Positions 38,400-52,067 of a stretch of DNA of 64,000 nt are shown here, in pieces; the stretch's first letter is position 1; every line of letters begins with the position of its first letter. The position numbers and the translations under genes were made by a program. Source of the DNA: Liolophura sinensis (taxonomy: Eukaryota; Mollusca; Polyplacophora; Chitonida; Chitonidae); the NCBI RefSeq assembly GCF_032854445.1, contig NC_088300.1, positions 7,318,001 to 7,382,000 on the forward strand, in the 5' to 3' direction. The notes below the pieces were generated by a model that was given only the letters and a program-made list of their open reading frames with translations, had not been told where the DNA came from and searched no databases.

Positions 38400-39500
38400 A
38401 GCCCCGGGAAAGTGAGTACCGTCAGAGGATCACAGGGGAATTTAGATTATCAATCAGATTATGTTGCCAGACGGTAAATGAAACATTAAAGCTTGTTTAT
38501 CGCCTAGGCAAACGCACCGTTGCTGGCCTGGATGGGTGATTTGTACGTGAGGCGGGAAATAAGGACCAGCCTTGTGCACAGGAGTTGTGCACGTCGTGAT
38601 TCATACATCCCAAAGTACTGTAGCGACTAATAAAATCATAAACAATTCTCTGTCACTGCCATGTCGGGATATTTGAAGCAGTTGTGAAAAACCAGAGCAA
38701 ATATTGCAAAGCCCCCCAAATCAGCTGAGAGCCTTTGTTTTTGTCGTTTGAAGATCTAGCATGAAGGGGCAGGGCCTGGGGGCTAGACGGACGTTCTGAC
38801 TCGGCCCAAATTTCAATATCAGATATTTGCTCAGCGTATCAGGAACGGAAATGATAGAGGCAGCCCTGACTGCCGCTCCATCGATAAGGCGACTCGTGCC
38901 CGCCCTCAGCTCAGGTTAAAACATTCAATCCAGGATATGAAACTTGAATCTATTCTCCCTCCAATAAAGCTACAACCATTGAAAATCATGAATGTCGAAA
39001 ATTATTGTTTTTTTCGGCGACCGGTTGAGACTTTGAAAGTTTCCTCTGGTCGATCCGATACATGCTCACCATGCTGTCCATGTGATGGTGTGATCATTGC
39101 ATATAGAAATGGCTACAGACGCCTGGAACAGCGTTACATGCATGGTCAAATCCACCGGCAAGCCCTGGTTTATATGATAACGCATGCTGTGTTTACTTAG
39201 ATCTATAGCGGATCGGAGCAGTCCCAGTCCCACCTGTCAGATGACTTTGTTATCGGGAATAAAATAATGAATTAAGCGCAATTTTTCCTAATAACTGGAG
39301 CCGTGGTCGTCGCCATCTGAAAAGCTCTGCTGCTGAGGTGGTAATATTTGCAGGCGTCTCTCATTAAGTCATCGACTACAAAGGCTGGCCCGCTATTTAC
39401 AAGCTCCCGCCGGCACGTATGTAAACTGGTCCTATTGTTCCGCGCAGCCGGAGCACAACCTTCCGGAAGTTAAGGATCGAAAATCGAGCGAGCGTAAATT
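38400..39500. promoter_or_regulatory. Candidate cis-regulatory region
   Basis: A kilobase of complex, GC-richer DNA. Notable words are GATTATCAATCAGATTATG near 38446, GCTTGTTTATCGCC near 38491, GAATAAAATAATGAATTAAG near 39258 and GCTATTTACAAGC near 39391. The Fox-like TGTTTA(T) and TATTTAC forms could allow FoxA feedback. The 87-codon frame at 38937-39200 has no recognisable domain. Confidence 0.3.
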
Positions 39501-40832
39501 TAATACCAGGCTACATTACGAATAACAAATTTGTAGCAATGGCTTAACAATGGAGTCGGAGATGGGAGGTGGAGAGAGCTTATTCATCAGAAGAATCTAC
39601 CGTATCACACATGGTCTCCAGCCGAAGAGCTTTAGCTAAGTCTGTGGGATTGACACAGACACGCTTTCAACCGAAGAAGAAACACTTTGGAAGCCAATGG
39701 TTGCCCGGACAACGGGGTTTTAACTGTTTTTGATTATTAGATATAGGAAAGAAATTACACGCACGACTGAACTACTGGAGCGTTCCATGTACGGTATGTA
39801 AGAGACATAATGATTTGATGAGCAGGTCCGTGATAAGGCCTCTGATTCAATCGGAACAGACACGTTCAATAACTTTTTATGTGGAAGTTTTACAGGCTTG
39901 CTGTCCCAGGCCATCTGAAGTTTTCGGAAAAAAATCACGAAAGATTAAAAAAAAAAAAAACGGGGGGGGGGGGGAGAGGGGAGGCCCTCGCGAAGGGCTG
40001 ATCTATTGTGTGGAAGTAGCCATATGGGGACCCGAGTAGCCTATGCTGAGTTACCTAATAGTAAAGGGTTACTGGCCTGGTCGACCTTCCACAGAAGCTG
40101 CAGAGGAGAGGTACGTGACGGTGCATAAAACCAGAGTCTTTAGGGCGACAACAGTCCATTAATTTCTACCCTACCAGCGTCGACCACAGAAATATAACAA
40201 CAAAACCAAGGCTCGCAGACACAGCAGCATATTCTAAAAGGAACAAAAGTTCGCGAAATTGGGGAAAGCGGGGACAACTCATCCAATGTTTTAATAGATG
40301 TTCCGCGTCAAAGACATTAGACAGAGAGCGATGTGAGGGAGGGTTTCCTCTCCCGAGTTCCCGTTAACATCTTGAGCACAGATGCGCCTGGCTTGCCGAG
40401 TCTAAAGAAAGTCCAGCTGTTATGTTATCGATGCCCCTCACCAGATTCAATTATTACTGTTAAACGTTAAGCCCTGGATTTCTTTGTGGAGCAACCTTAT
40501 GCCATTATAATCCAATACCTTCATTTTGTATTTGTGCTCTCATGTGAAATTAAAAGCAGTTTTATGAGAAACTAACGAGTAGAACGTCATGTAACGGATT
40601 TCCTGACCTCTCTAGTTTCCCACTGGAATAAAGCCACTTTACTGCTGGATCTGCACCCCACTCCCGCTGATTTATACCACTCAATCTCCTTTCCTTGGTC
40701 AACACCAGCATCTTTGACAAGTACTCAATATATAAAGTCAAAAAAATGACCATCCAGTCACATATGAAGTGTCGATCAAAAATTAACTGTCATATAATTA
40801 ATAACATCCAATGAACGAATCCAGAGTCGGTG
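39501..40832. other. Gene-free DNA with A14/G13 tract
   Basis: A run of 14 A (39947-39960), a C, then 13 G (39962-39974) is a slippage-prone tract. About 39980-40440 is GC-richer. No gene recognised. Confidence 0.5.
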
Positions 40833-41018
40833 CAATAACGCTAACCTTATGACCACGATCACGATTTCCCTATGACCATCCTATACCATTTCATATTGGT
40901 TTATAACTCCCGTCACTCCTGTTAACAATAACGCTAACCTTATGACCACGATCACGATTTCCCTATGACCATCCTATACCATTTCATATTGGTTTATAAC
41001 TCCCGTCACTCCTGTTAA
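40833..41018 (+). repeat. Perfect 93-bp tandem duplication
   Basis: The unit beginning CAATAACGCTAACCTTATGA and ending CCGTCACTCCTGTTAA occurs at 40833-40925 and again at 40926-41018 with no differences. CAATAACG starts a third time at 41019 and then diverges. Exact identity implies a very recent duplication or an assembly artefact. Confidence 0.97.
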
Positions 41019-44000
41019 CAATAACGTTAATCAGGAAACTTGAAAAAACTTTTTTATTAATACAATCAAGAAATGTTGTTTGAGGGATATTTATTATAAC
41101 ACTATACATATGACCAGTAGGTTTAAAGTTCGACAAACTATATATAATAGCAGAATGATCATACAACAGTTATTCAACATGTAAGAACTGTGCATTCCAG
41201 CTGGACAGGTGGACATACTGTTTTTGTTGATGTAATGGTCTCACAGCAATGTAATTCTTTTCTGAGGCTACAAGGTTGACGGTATTCGTAAATTTATGTC
41301 CGCCCATTCCATTTTTATCACCATAGCTCTCTGCGACGCCGCGGCATTTTAAATTGGGCATGCAGCCAACCAGTTATCTGCAGAAGTCAATTACAAACAA
41401 AACTGTGTTATCTGTTGGCAAATGTTTGGTATAATTACACAGAATTATAGCAGTATTTAATTGCTTGTTCAATCAAAACTCTCCTGTGAAGCTATTGGCA
41501 TTCTAGCTTCCTGTGCAAACCCGGCCAACGCTGTTAAACTTTGTTTGTTTTCTGTCAAACGGCTGCAATCATCGGATCTGTGTGTCTGACAGCAGGTTTT
41601 GACTTCCGAATACCACGTGATCCAAACAGAACAATATATCCCCCATTCGGCACTTCGCTGATAAGCTCCACGTAGAGATAAATCTCTGTCGATAACAATC
41701 ATGCCTTTCCAACAGATTTTATGTTATCGCAGACAATCTGTATTTATCAAATAAGGCAACTGCGATATTATTAGCAAGCCATTTAACATTGCCAAAAAGG
41801 CTGTGTTCGATTTCATGATACATAGTTCAAATCAATGTTTTCAAGTAAAAAACAGGTTCCCTTGATATGCACACTGATGTGATCAAGATAGTTTTATGGC
41901 GTTTAGCTAAGACTAGGATTTATTCTGAGCATATTTTGCATGATATACCGAACGAAAGGTTGACTGATTTATCTAGGAAAGTGGGCGCCATGAGATCGCT
42001 CTGGGTAACACAGGAATGGTTGTTCTGTATCACTGAGGCGAATCCGACTGGCCGTCAGTTGTGTAATGTAAATGTACGAGGCGAGAGCTTGTTTCTGTGG
42101 ACAGGAAGACACGGGTCTTATATGCAAACGACAGATTTTCATCATGAACGAATTTCGAAACGCACCGTCGGCATTCAAGAGTCGATTTGTCCTGGCTTAT
42201 CTTTCTTCTGACGTCCTACCTGAGCAATACGCACACGATCCTTGAGTTAATCTACTGGGTAGAAAATCCAGCAACCATTATATACCATTACTCAACAGTC
42301 TTTGACGAGGATTGGCATTTCTGGTATAGCTGGCTATTTTTATCTTTTCAATGCTGACCAAAGCTTTTGCTGATAAAGAAATGTGCGTGTATCATCTCAT
42401 CAGGGGCATACAGTTACTAATTTCTTTAGATAGGGCTGTGTAATTACAGTAGTTTGCTATCACTAAAGAGTTGGGAACTTGTATTGAGGATAGCTTAAAA
42501 AGTTTAGGAGGTCTCAATTTACCTTCAATATCCAAATTTCAACATAATAATTGTCACCAAAAATTCGTTAAGGACTACGGCCATAATTAGTATGTGGACT
42601 GGTATTATTAAAAAAAAACGGCCATAATGTCGCCAGAAAGACAAGAAGAAACCGTCTGGGAGCAATGTTTAAGTTCAGTCATATATCACGCCAGGGCACC
42701 CCAACGACGAGGAGTCCTTCATACCTCATCTTCTTGTGAGTCGTTCTAAACGCCAGGTTATGAGTACCCTATATACTAAAGCACTGACTGGCTAAGATGT
42801 AGTTTACTACCTTCTTTTAGTTAAGACTTTAGCTTTGTATGCTGACCCTATAGTTTTCTTACTGGTAACAAGAATTCAGATAGTTCCTTTCTCATCCTTA
42901 GAATCCAATACATACGTAAAAATAGATTACTCAGGCACGTTGCGTCTGCATATTGTCGTAAATGTTAAACTGAAGCAGCGCATGCAATCTTTTACTTTAT
43001 ATCTTATGACGTCCAACGTTGTCATATCCCAAAAGTCTTGGTATGAAAAAAATCTGTTTGAAATCCGGCGCCAAAAAGTCTTTCGTGAAGTCATTTTATG
43101 GCCAAGCATTGTACCATCATTGTAAAATGGTGTTCGATGAACAGCCAATTTGATCAGAGTTGCCTCTTGCCCTCTGACAATAGGTATCCTACTCACAAAG
43201 CTACTTTAGGTCAAAACCGGAAGATCAATCAACACACCTAAGTAAGAAGTCAGACTCTCTGACAGCAAATTAATTTGTGGTGACAGTCAACATGGCGTAA
43301 GCCAGGATATGCGGATCATTTCTCTGACCATCTCACTGGCGTCTTTGTGGGAAAATGGGCGCGGAACAAATTAGATGTTCCTCGCAGAGAAATGTTCTTG
43401 CCAATGAGGTTGAGTGTACACACGAGCAGCAATTGAATGGGTTTAATCTACGACCAACACAGTCCTGTGAGGGCAGATAAACGGACTGTTCTGACCGAGT
43501 CCCCGTACAGATAACGCGTCTCTGTTGGCAAGGGCCGACCAATTGAGGAGAGAATATATGAGGCTGTCAGATAGTGAAGTTAAGCGGCCTATCCTGGCAG
43601 TTTCATGTGGGATAATTTACAACGCCATGAGCTACTTCAAATTGTACTGGATCCAGATGATAGAGTCCTGCCAGTGTTCTTTGACCCGGCATTCTATACC
43701 CCCCTGACACAGCAGACAGGATAGCACGCAATAAAAGTCATCCAGAGTTGCGAGAGGATGGTGTGGGGGAGTTCGACGCTGTGTATTATGCGAGATTTCA
43801 TTACAGAGCCAACCCTTTTGATTGAAGTGTTACATTTTCCAACACCTTCCAATACCCAGTTGATATTGCCCAAAACGATCTGGCTCACAAACCTCATTAA
43901 AGCCAATCCTGTTTCCCGCTTTTCCACTTTTCATTCGAAAGGCGAGCAAATATAGACTGGATATCTTCAGGAAGTAATCCCTGTCCACCAAGCCCCCAAT

Positions 44001-46386
44001 AGCCCCCCTCCAACGTCCCCCAAGACCCAAATCGGCAACGTTTATAATCACAACTTTGGAATTTTAGAGCTTGCATTGTACAGAACTTCCTGTCATCTTT
44101 CCCTGGCCATCACCCACTCTAACAGAACACCCTTGACCTAGTGTAGACAGGCTATAGCACGGTGTTCCACGCCGGGCACACCCAGTACCATGTAAGCACG
44201 CCGAATCACACGGGCTACATCATTTTGGTTCGTGAGGATCACAAAGCATTTTGTGCCCAGTTCGCTGGCATTAGACAGGGAGATCTATTATCTCCAAACT
44301 ATCCAGGACTCCATCATGCCGAATGAAACGACATTATCATACACCTACGTATTATGTGTCGCTGGGCACCATCTCCGATTACCCATCTTCAATGACTTCG
44401 ACCATGCCTTGACGAATTTGACAGAAACTACGCAGACAAAGGGGTTCGTGTCTTGTCAAATACTCCTGTCTTTGCCCCATTTCTCAAGTACTTATCGGGT
44501 CTATGTATCTCACACTAAACCCCAACTCACGGGTCACACTAAGAAGAGCACTATCCACATATCAGGTAAAAATAAACTTCTTGCCACTCACAGGTGAAGG
44601 TTATTTGGAAGCAGCAAAACCCTTCATCTGGAGGACATGCAAACCATACAGGCGCATCCTGATGTCTTGTTCACAAAATAGGCGTGACTAACGTTACACC
44701 TATGTCAAGCTGAAGCAGATAACATATTTTGTAGTGCATTCGGCAATTCGTGGACAATCCTGTATCGGACATCCATACTGGCAGTTAGTCGTCCAAACCC
44801 CGGCGGTAGCGATATATTAAAAAGGTATACCCGTAGACTAGTGCATATACATAAGCAATATACATTATTATGTAGTCACCCGTTGTTTTTTTCGACATGT
44901 ATGAATATGTACGTATGTTTGTCACATACCAGTCAAAAAATCTGCATATATATATACATGATATATTAAAACTAAAGCTGACATAAACTGGCTCTACTGC
45001 AAGCATAATGAGCACAACGGATCCACGAGATCTATTTTTGTGAAAATGTAAGTTAACTGTTGTCAGATTGTCGATTTTACTCGTCTTTACGTAAAATGCT
45101 TCTCTACTTCCTTAACAACTGCGGTATTGGACTAATGCCATTGTACGAGTTTACTGCTACAAGCTAACTGTTCAGGCAATATTATTTTTTATACAGAGTG
45201 AATCGTTATACACAGATAATAGACCAAGACTGTATCATGATTGGTACTCAGTGTACAAACATTATATGTACATGTGCCAAGATATACTAAATGCAGGAAT
45301 ACTAAATGTATACAATGGCACGGTTTATAGTTTTTGCTTGGCGTTTAAAACAATACTCATTTCTGAATTAATTGGTAAAATGCCGGTTCACTGGATTGTG
45401 TTGTGCGACAGTGTTTTTGTGAAACTCATTTTTGTTTTTAGCAAGAAATCGATATGAAGGCAGAACTGTGGCGAAACAGATCTCTGTGTCACAGAAACTC
45501 AGACGTCTTAAATGCTTTTTGTTTTTTACAAAAAGAGACTAGGGCTGTTCATCTGGCCTATGCTGTATGTAAGGAATGCGGGTCAAACGCGTTGTCATGG
45601 CGATGAAATATATACTTGATATGTGCATGTAAGTAAAGCGCGTTTCTCAAATCAGAAGGCTATTATCGATTGCATGGAAAACAAAAAAAGTCGTGTGTGT
45701 AAAATTTCAAAGCATGATGCGTCTGTTGGTTTAAGCTTTACTCATACACAGCCAGAAATATTGATAAATATCTGTGGCGCGTAGTTGTTGTCAAGCGTGC
45801 TTGACAGGAAAACTTTATCGTTATCACGTGACCCTCAAGGGAACTTTTCAGACAGGCCTTGATCGAAATACTTGGTTCACAATGTCAAAGGTTACTCGTC
45901 TTTAAATGTTATAATGATTTCTGTATTTGGGAAGGGGTCGTAACGTTCTTTTATTGACAAACTTACTATTTCATTTTTAAAAAATAGGATACAATTGAGA
46001 AATTTAGGGCATCATATTTCATTTCCACAGGCTATTGTAAAGTTCCATAAATTATAGACCAAGTGACAAAACAACAAGGCTCAATGGACACCAACTGAAA
46101 AATAGTCCGTTAGAAATCTGCATCAGATATTTCTCCTGTAGTTGGAATACGACTTCTGGCGAGACGGATAACAGTAAAATATCAACCTTTGTTACATAAT
46201 GTCACACTGTTCAATATGGCAAGGTTAATATTCAAATTTCAATATTCTCTGCCACAAAACAAACGGATAAACATGAACTTAGTCACGTCTTGATAGTATC
46301 TATTCATGTTAATGTACGCTGACGTCATTCCTGTGTACATCTATCTATAAACGCAGATCTGCAGGTGATTAAATGTATCTGGAATA
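41019..46386. other. Long gene-free stretch
   Basis: AT-rich to about 43300. About 43300-44700 is more balanced and contains overlapping short frames on both strands (such as 44232-44597, 121 codons) with no domain. A perfect CRE palindrome TGACGTCA lies at 46320-46327, about what chance predicts. Confidence 0.45.
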
Positions 46387-46459
46387 TTAAATATTATATT
46401 ATATTATATTATATTATATTATATTATATTATATTATATTATATTATATTATATTATAT
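46387..46459 (+). repeat. (ATATT)n pentanucleotide microsatellite
   Basis: About 14 near-perfect ATATT units run without interruption. A chance reading frame crosses the array as Ile/Leu/Tyr repeats and is not a gene. Confidence 0.98.
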
Positions 46460-46859
46460 ACAGTTTTCTGTACCTAATTCAAATTGTTTTACACCGGCAA
46501 GCTTGTTACACCTGCAAGCTGTGCTTCGGTTTTCAGCGAAAGAGACATCGGGATCCTCTCGCTCTGCTTGCTGACTTATCGCCTTCTCTTCCGGTGAAAA
46601 ATGACATGTCTTGCTTTTGTTAACACTTTAAATTAAGCCATAAAAACTCGAAGGTATTTTTTTTTAGTAAAATTGATCATTAAACAAAAGCAAACTCAGC
46701 CAAGTGATATTTCTTGAAAGACATATTTTAATGACTGAAACAAATTCTAAATTAGGAATACTTAAGACCATATACCTGTGTCATATGGAAGATACACAAG
46801 GCCCAGCTGACGTCGGATCATTAGCTGTTTGCAGGTGTCGCTACTCTATGGGATAGTGA

Positions 46860-47200
46860 ATTGATATTAATTAAATAGAGACGTCCCTGATGGGAGGTTT
46901 ATTTCCAAATGGCGCTCGGCTAAGCGAGCTCTGTCCCATTAACAATCACGCTGCCGGTACCTTTTATCTTCAAGTACCTGATCGGCCTCGTTACAGACGC
47001 GAAACTCCCTCCCAACTGAAGAGCTCTTCTTTGACAGGGGTGAAAAAAGGAATTCTGTATTCCAAGGTTGAAGTTGAAAATTGTTACAAACAGTTGAAAA
47101 CTTTTGCGAACTCTTGTTGCCATCCGTTCATGTCATGCGGAAAAGAGAGAAAGGCACTTGTGAAGGTGAAGGGGGTGTGATAAAGGCTGAGAACAAACTC
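46860..47200. promoter_or_regulatory. Candidate cis-regulatory block
   Basis: A compact GC-richer island after AT-rich DNA, containing GGGAGGTTTATTTCC, CCCATTAACAATCACGC (Sox/homeodomain-like) and CCTTTTATCTTCAAGTACC. Frames on both strands (46890-47180 plus and 46920-47123 minus) overlap without any known domain. Confidence 0.3.
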
Positions 47201-50200
47201 ACCTGCTGCCCAAAGACTGATTGACTCAGTTATTTAAAACATTGCAAATTTTGTCACCCGGCCTGCGAACAATTGTGGCAGGGCATGTTCCAGCAAGTGA
47301 CAGTTCACAGCTTATTTGTTCAGAATTACATGATAAATCCGTGGCGTAACACACCTGTGAAACCGTTAAGTTCAGGTATAGTTACAGTATTCAAATCTGC
47401 GTACTGTTAGACTACTGTAAACTCAAGTGTATTCTTACACCCCCCAAATGATGGGCATATCAACCATGTTTTGCAGCCAGGGATATTCTTTCATTTTCAT
47501 AAGCAGTGTTTTCCCAATTGTAATGATCTTTGCAAATTGGGGAAGACAAAACTTTATGGAAAAATATATACTACTTTTCCACATTCTTTACAGCTTGTTA
47601 ATTTGTCTGGATAGTTTAAGTATAGTATTTATATATTTTGTTCTCGAAACAAAAGGACCTGCAACGTTAAAAGCAGCATTGGAACACTGATACTCCATAT
47701 CGATGACTGGAAACGCAAAAAAGCCTCATATGTACAGCAAAGGTATTTCACCCCAGATGACCTACATCAGCCTTCATCACATTAAGTCTGGATCAGAGAC
47801 AAGTATTATTAAAGTTCTTATTCAGAAAAATTATTTTCTTACATCAAAGACAGCGGACGGAAAAGTGATTATAAGCAGGTGTTCACAAGGAGGTGAAATA
47901 TGGCTCAAGAATGGTTTAAAGAACCTGATTGGTATTTGAGAGGAAAGCAACACCTTGTCGTCCAATCAAATCTATTGTCAGAAAACAGACACGAACACTT
48001 AGCCGTAATGACGTGGCCAGCTTACTCCGATGCTCCCAGTGTTTACCCAGCGTTGTTTGATAGCGTGCGATCAATGCAAGCTCACCTTCATAATGTATGT
48101 GCCTGTATACAAGTTGGGCCTTGGCTAATTTTCTACAGGTCGCAGCAATAGCTCATGTTAATACTTAGGATGAAAATGACCACTTCTTCCGCTGTATATA
48201 AGTGTGAAATATTTACTTTTACTTCAGGAAGAAGCCCTTATGTGTACTGTTTATTTAATGCTTGTTCAACTACAGCATTGTCCTCAGTGCAAATGTTCAC
48301 GTTGTCTGGTTGTCTTTGTTTTTCTTGTGTATTTCTGGTCATCTTTCACCTGAGAAAATTTATTTCCGCGTAAAATTAACACGATATGGGTGAAGAGAAA
48401 ATGAATGTTAAAAACAAAATTCTCACGACAAAATTTGAGAAAGGCTTGATCCGCTAATACTGCATTTATATAGAAAGTTTTAGTCAGTGTTTCTACATGA
48501 TAATATCCTGGTGCTAAGGGAATATGTTTTTATAAATACAGAGAGAATTATAGCTAATGGGAGAAGGCATGGTATGAATATTGAAATTATCTTTTCTTGA
48601 TTCTTCACGCCAAAAAAAAGAACATATAAAAACATGCATAGTTACGATGACATACCTCATGCTGTGATTTCAGTATGTGGTTTACGATAATAAAAAGACA
48701 CCAACAACATATATATAGTGTGAAAGGAATTATATTAATGCTGGCATTATTTTTAGCTCAGGATTAATAATATGTGTTCCTAATTCTTCAATTTTATCTA
48801 TTTAAACACATTAATGACAATTTTGTTTGATTTGAAGAAAGCGTGGTGTTTAGATTAGTCAGATCGACAAGAATATTTCTCTTTATTTTCTTCAAACTGT
48901 TCCTGCCATGCTGTCTACCATATCACTGATTTTAAATATTAGAAATTTGCATTAAAAGTGTTTCTCATGTGATATTTTAGGAAGAACCTGCAATGCTGTT
49001 TTCTAATTTTATCTTGATTGAATGATTTATATAAAATGAGAAAGTAGTCCCTAAAGCGCAAGTGACAAAACATTGACCATTGAATTGGACTGTTTCTTCT
49101 TCTTCGGTGTCGGAAATAATTCTTGCTGATTTTCTGTTGTCGAAAATTGGAAATGGTGGAAGAGATAAAAAGATATCAAATAAATGACACGATGTTTATT
49201 TCTTGAGCGAAAGAGCGCAATATGGGGTCTGATTTCGTGCAGCGATTGGCCGGCAAGAGACAAGAGAGAGATGAGTGTCTTTCCAAACTACTTGACGAAG
49301 ACTAATCAAATAACACGGCAACCCAGCGAAAAGTCGTCGACACAAGGAAACCGACTTGAAGGGAAATTAACAAAATCTTAACCTCTGATTAAAAGTTTTT
49401 CTGCACGCCCCATCGGGTCAGTATAATTCCTGCCCGGTTCAATCTTCACGACTGATAAATCCCAGTATGAGGAACAATGGAGGCGATCACCAACCATCTG
49501 TAAACACACATGCGGCAGAAGACACCGTCCAATAAGCTTCACAAGTCACCACTACAAGATGGCTAACGAGTGGGACTCATGTCATTATACACAGTCAGAA
49601 TAATGGACCTGCAAACGACTACAAGACATGCAGCAGCTACACTGCTTTCTGAAATCATCGGAAATTGTGAAAGTTCACTTTAAAATTAAAACCTGTACAC
49701 GATTAAAAATATTTCCTCATCCGCTGGTCACTGAGTGTCTATTACACGGAATCGTGAAAACTGATATCGGTTAGAAAATGTTAGGTATAAAATGCTTTGA
49801 TCTAAAAATATGAGTGAAAAGTTAGGAAGATAATATTAATAAGTTACCGGTTAAAGTGCCTTCCGTTTTGACGGCTGTGAGAGGCAGGTGCTGTTCCGGT
49901 GTAGCGTCCATGCTGCTCTCTTACTGGCCCTGCTCGGCCCCGCTAGCGTCACACATCGGCCGGCAAGGACAAACCTTGGTCAGGTAAACATCTGACTCTA
50001 ATTTGTCCCACAAGTGACGACACTACAGGTGTAGAAAACACTAGGTGAATAAGTAACGCAACCGCGTCAACCAACTGGCATTATGTACTACCCTTAACTA
50101 AGAGAGACGAAGATAGAGCTGTGACCCTAATCGTGAGGCAAGCAGCGCTGATACCCAAAACAAACTCAGTCTGTACCCCGACCAGTAAAATATGAGACTT

Positions 50201-51956
50201 TTATTTGAATTTCTCCGTGTTGACTTTGGAAGCCGAAGGAAAATAAAATCCGCCAAACCGAGTATATTTACCCTAGCTCTCCTCATATCGATCGCACACA
50301 ATGAGCTGGCCTCGTTGATCTACACGGGCTAGGGTGTGAAAGCTCGGGGCAAAACTGAACCATTTCAGGCGAACATCATGACAAAACTAAGCTGTCCGGA
50401 AAGGTCTTTATTAGCAGCCGAGAAAAGTCCAAAGATGCTCGATCAAAATAGAGACAGAGAAACAGATAGGGGCAGGGAAAGTCTGTGGAAGGCCTCGAAT
50501 AACTAGAGAAAGATTTGTAAAGGCATTAAGCGGTCCCAGACCTCGTCATATCGAACAGATGAAAATCATGAGGAGAAAAGAGAAGAATGGTATAATAGTA
50601 CCCGCCCGTGTCCGCATCGATTCTGTATCGACAAAACAAATACAGACAGCAGAAAAAGAAGATGGCACACTGCTATTTTCTGGAGATACACACGTGCTTG
50701 GGGGGGGTCTTTCTCGGTCTACTCACAATAGACTACCTCGGATTGGAAAAATTGCTCTATATAAGGGGCCTTTTAGCTACTCGGCTCTAGAAGGTTGCTT
50801 TTTCCCTCGAAGAAAAAAAAAACGGCCACAGTGTGAATTTGATGAAGTGCTGGGACTCGTACGGTGGTCTTTCTTAACCATCTGTGTACCTGTATGACAA
50901 CTTGGTTTGGAGCACTCCGCTATTCACCACTCATCAACAAGCCCTTCCTACAACACGTGTTCATATCAGTACTACACCTTTCAATAAAGAATGCTCTCAC
51001 ACAAAACTTTCCAAAGAGTTTCTAAATAGAAACGTCATATTTCATCATCAAACTGATACTTATTCGAGTTGGGTGGTCATCCAAAATCTGTGTGCAACCA
51101 TATAGGTAATTAGACAGAGAATCTCGAGAAAAGTTAGACGTTTTCGACTTCGGTGTTGAAGAGGATGTTCGTTGCCTTGTCCGAGCTTTTATTGGCTTTC
51201 ATTAGAAAAAAAAGCCAATTCAAGGCATTTACTACAAAATTGCTATATAAGTGTTAAGAATACTCCAAAAACTACTTCACTCTAGGTTACTTACTTTTGA
51301 CAACGACTATGATTTTATTGTGAGTTAATATGGACTTATTGACCAGGACCTCTGACGCTCAGCTGTGTTTTAACCCAGGTTAATGGTTGGATACGCATCG
51401 TGTAGAGTAAAATCGCCACCTTGGATATATATGAAAAGTTGCAATGAAATGGCAAATGAAATACTTACCACTTACAAACTGGCATGGTTGACGGTTAGGA
51501 TATTTAATAAATTAAAAACATTTCCTGCATCTTTTCGGCATTATTAAATTGTTGACGGCTTCTCTTTAAAAGACTCTGTACCCCTATTTCTTTATATATA
51601 CTTTCTTAGTTAATTAGTGGTTTGTACTAAACGTGAATTGATTTGGAAATTGATCTTGCGATTATTACAGATTTATGTATAGTTTGGGAAATAAGCCAAG
51701 CTACAAAGTTCGAGAAATGCGCATTCCAGTTAAATAACCTCTCTCTGTTTTAAATTTTCTTCATTTGTAACGCCTGTCTGTTTCTGTTTTATTTTATTTT
51801 ATTTCATTCAAAGCGGATGTATCCTTTTAGACAAAAAATGGGTTCAAATGCCAGTGGTTTCTGTAGCGTGCATCATATAGTTCAGTGTAATTGGGTAGAC
51901 ATTTACTATTGTGAGCTGGACGCATCAGTCAAATAGGATCTCGTCTCCGGGTGTAG
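47201..51956. other. Long gene-free stretch
   Basis: AT-rich, except about 49390-50560, which is GC-richer. ACAAGATGGCTAA near 49555 is a partial CTCF match in + orientation. The 50559-50897 frame and others lack domains. No mobile element recognised. Confidence 0.45.
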
Positions 51957-52067
51957 AGATAAACGCTTTGTTTCCGTCTTAGTCTGTTATCAAGTGAATC
52001 ATAGCGTGTTATCTGGAGCGCTAGCGATTATCTCACCCTATCTCCTGTGACATAACATTAGAGATAG
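51957..52067. promoter_or_regulatory. Clustered GATA-factor sites (six WGATAR in 111 bp)
   Basis: AGATAA at 51957-51962, TGATAA (minus) at 51987-51992, AGATAA (minus) at 52009-52014 and 52028-52033, AGATAG (minus) at 52038-52043 and AGATAG at 52062-52067. In sequence of this composition fewer than one site is expected in 111 bp. The sites are not a simple repeat. The cluster lies 6.7 kb beyond the 3' end of foxA. GATA4/5/6-type factors act with FoxA in endoderm in many animals, so an endoderm enhancer is a reasonable inference. Confidence 0.5.

Noticed and set aside
46320-46327. Perfect CRE palindrome TGACGTCA
   Set aside because: About one copy is expected by chance in 64 kb and nothing around it supports function.
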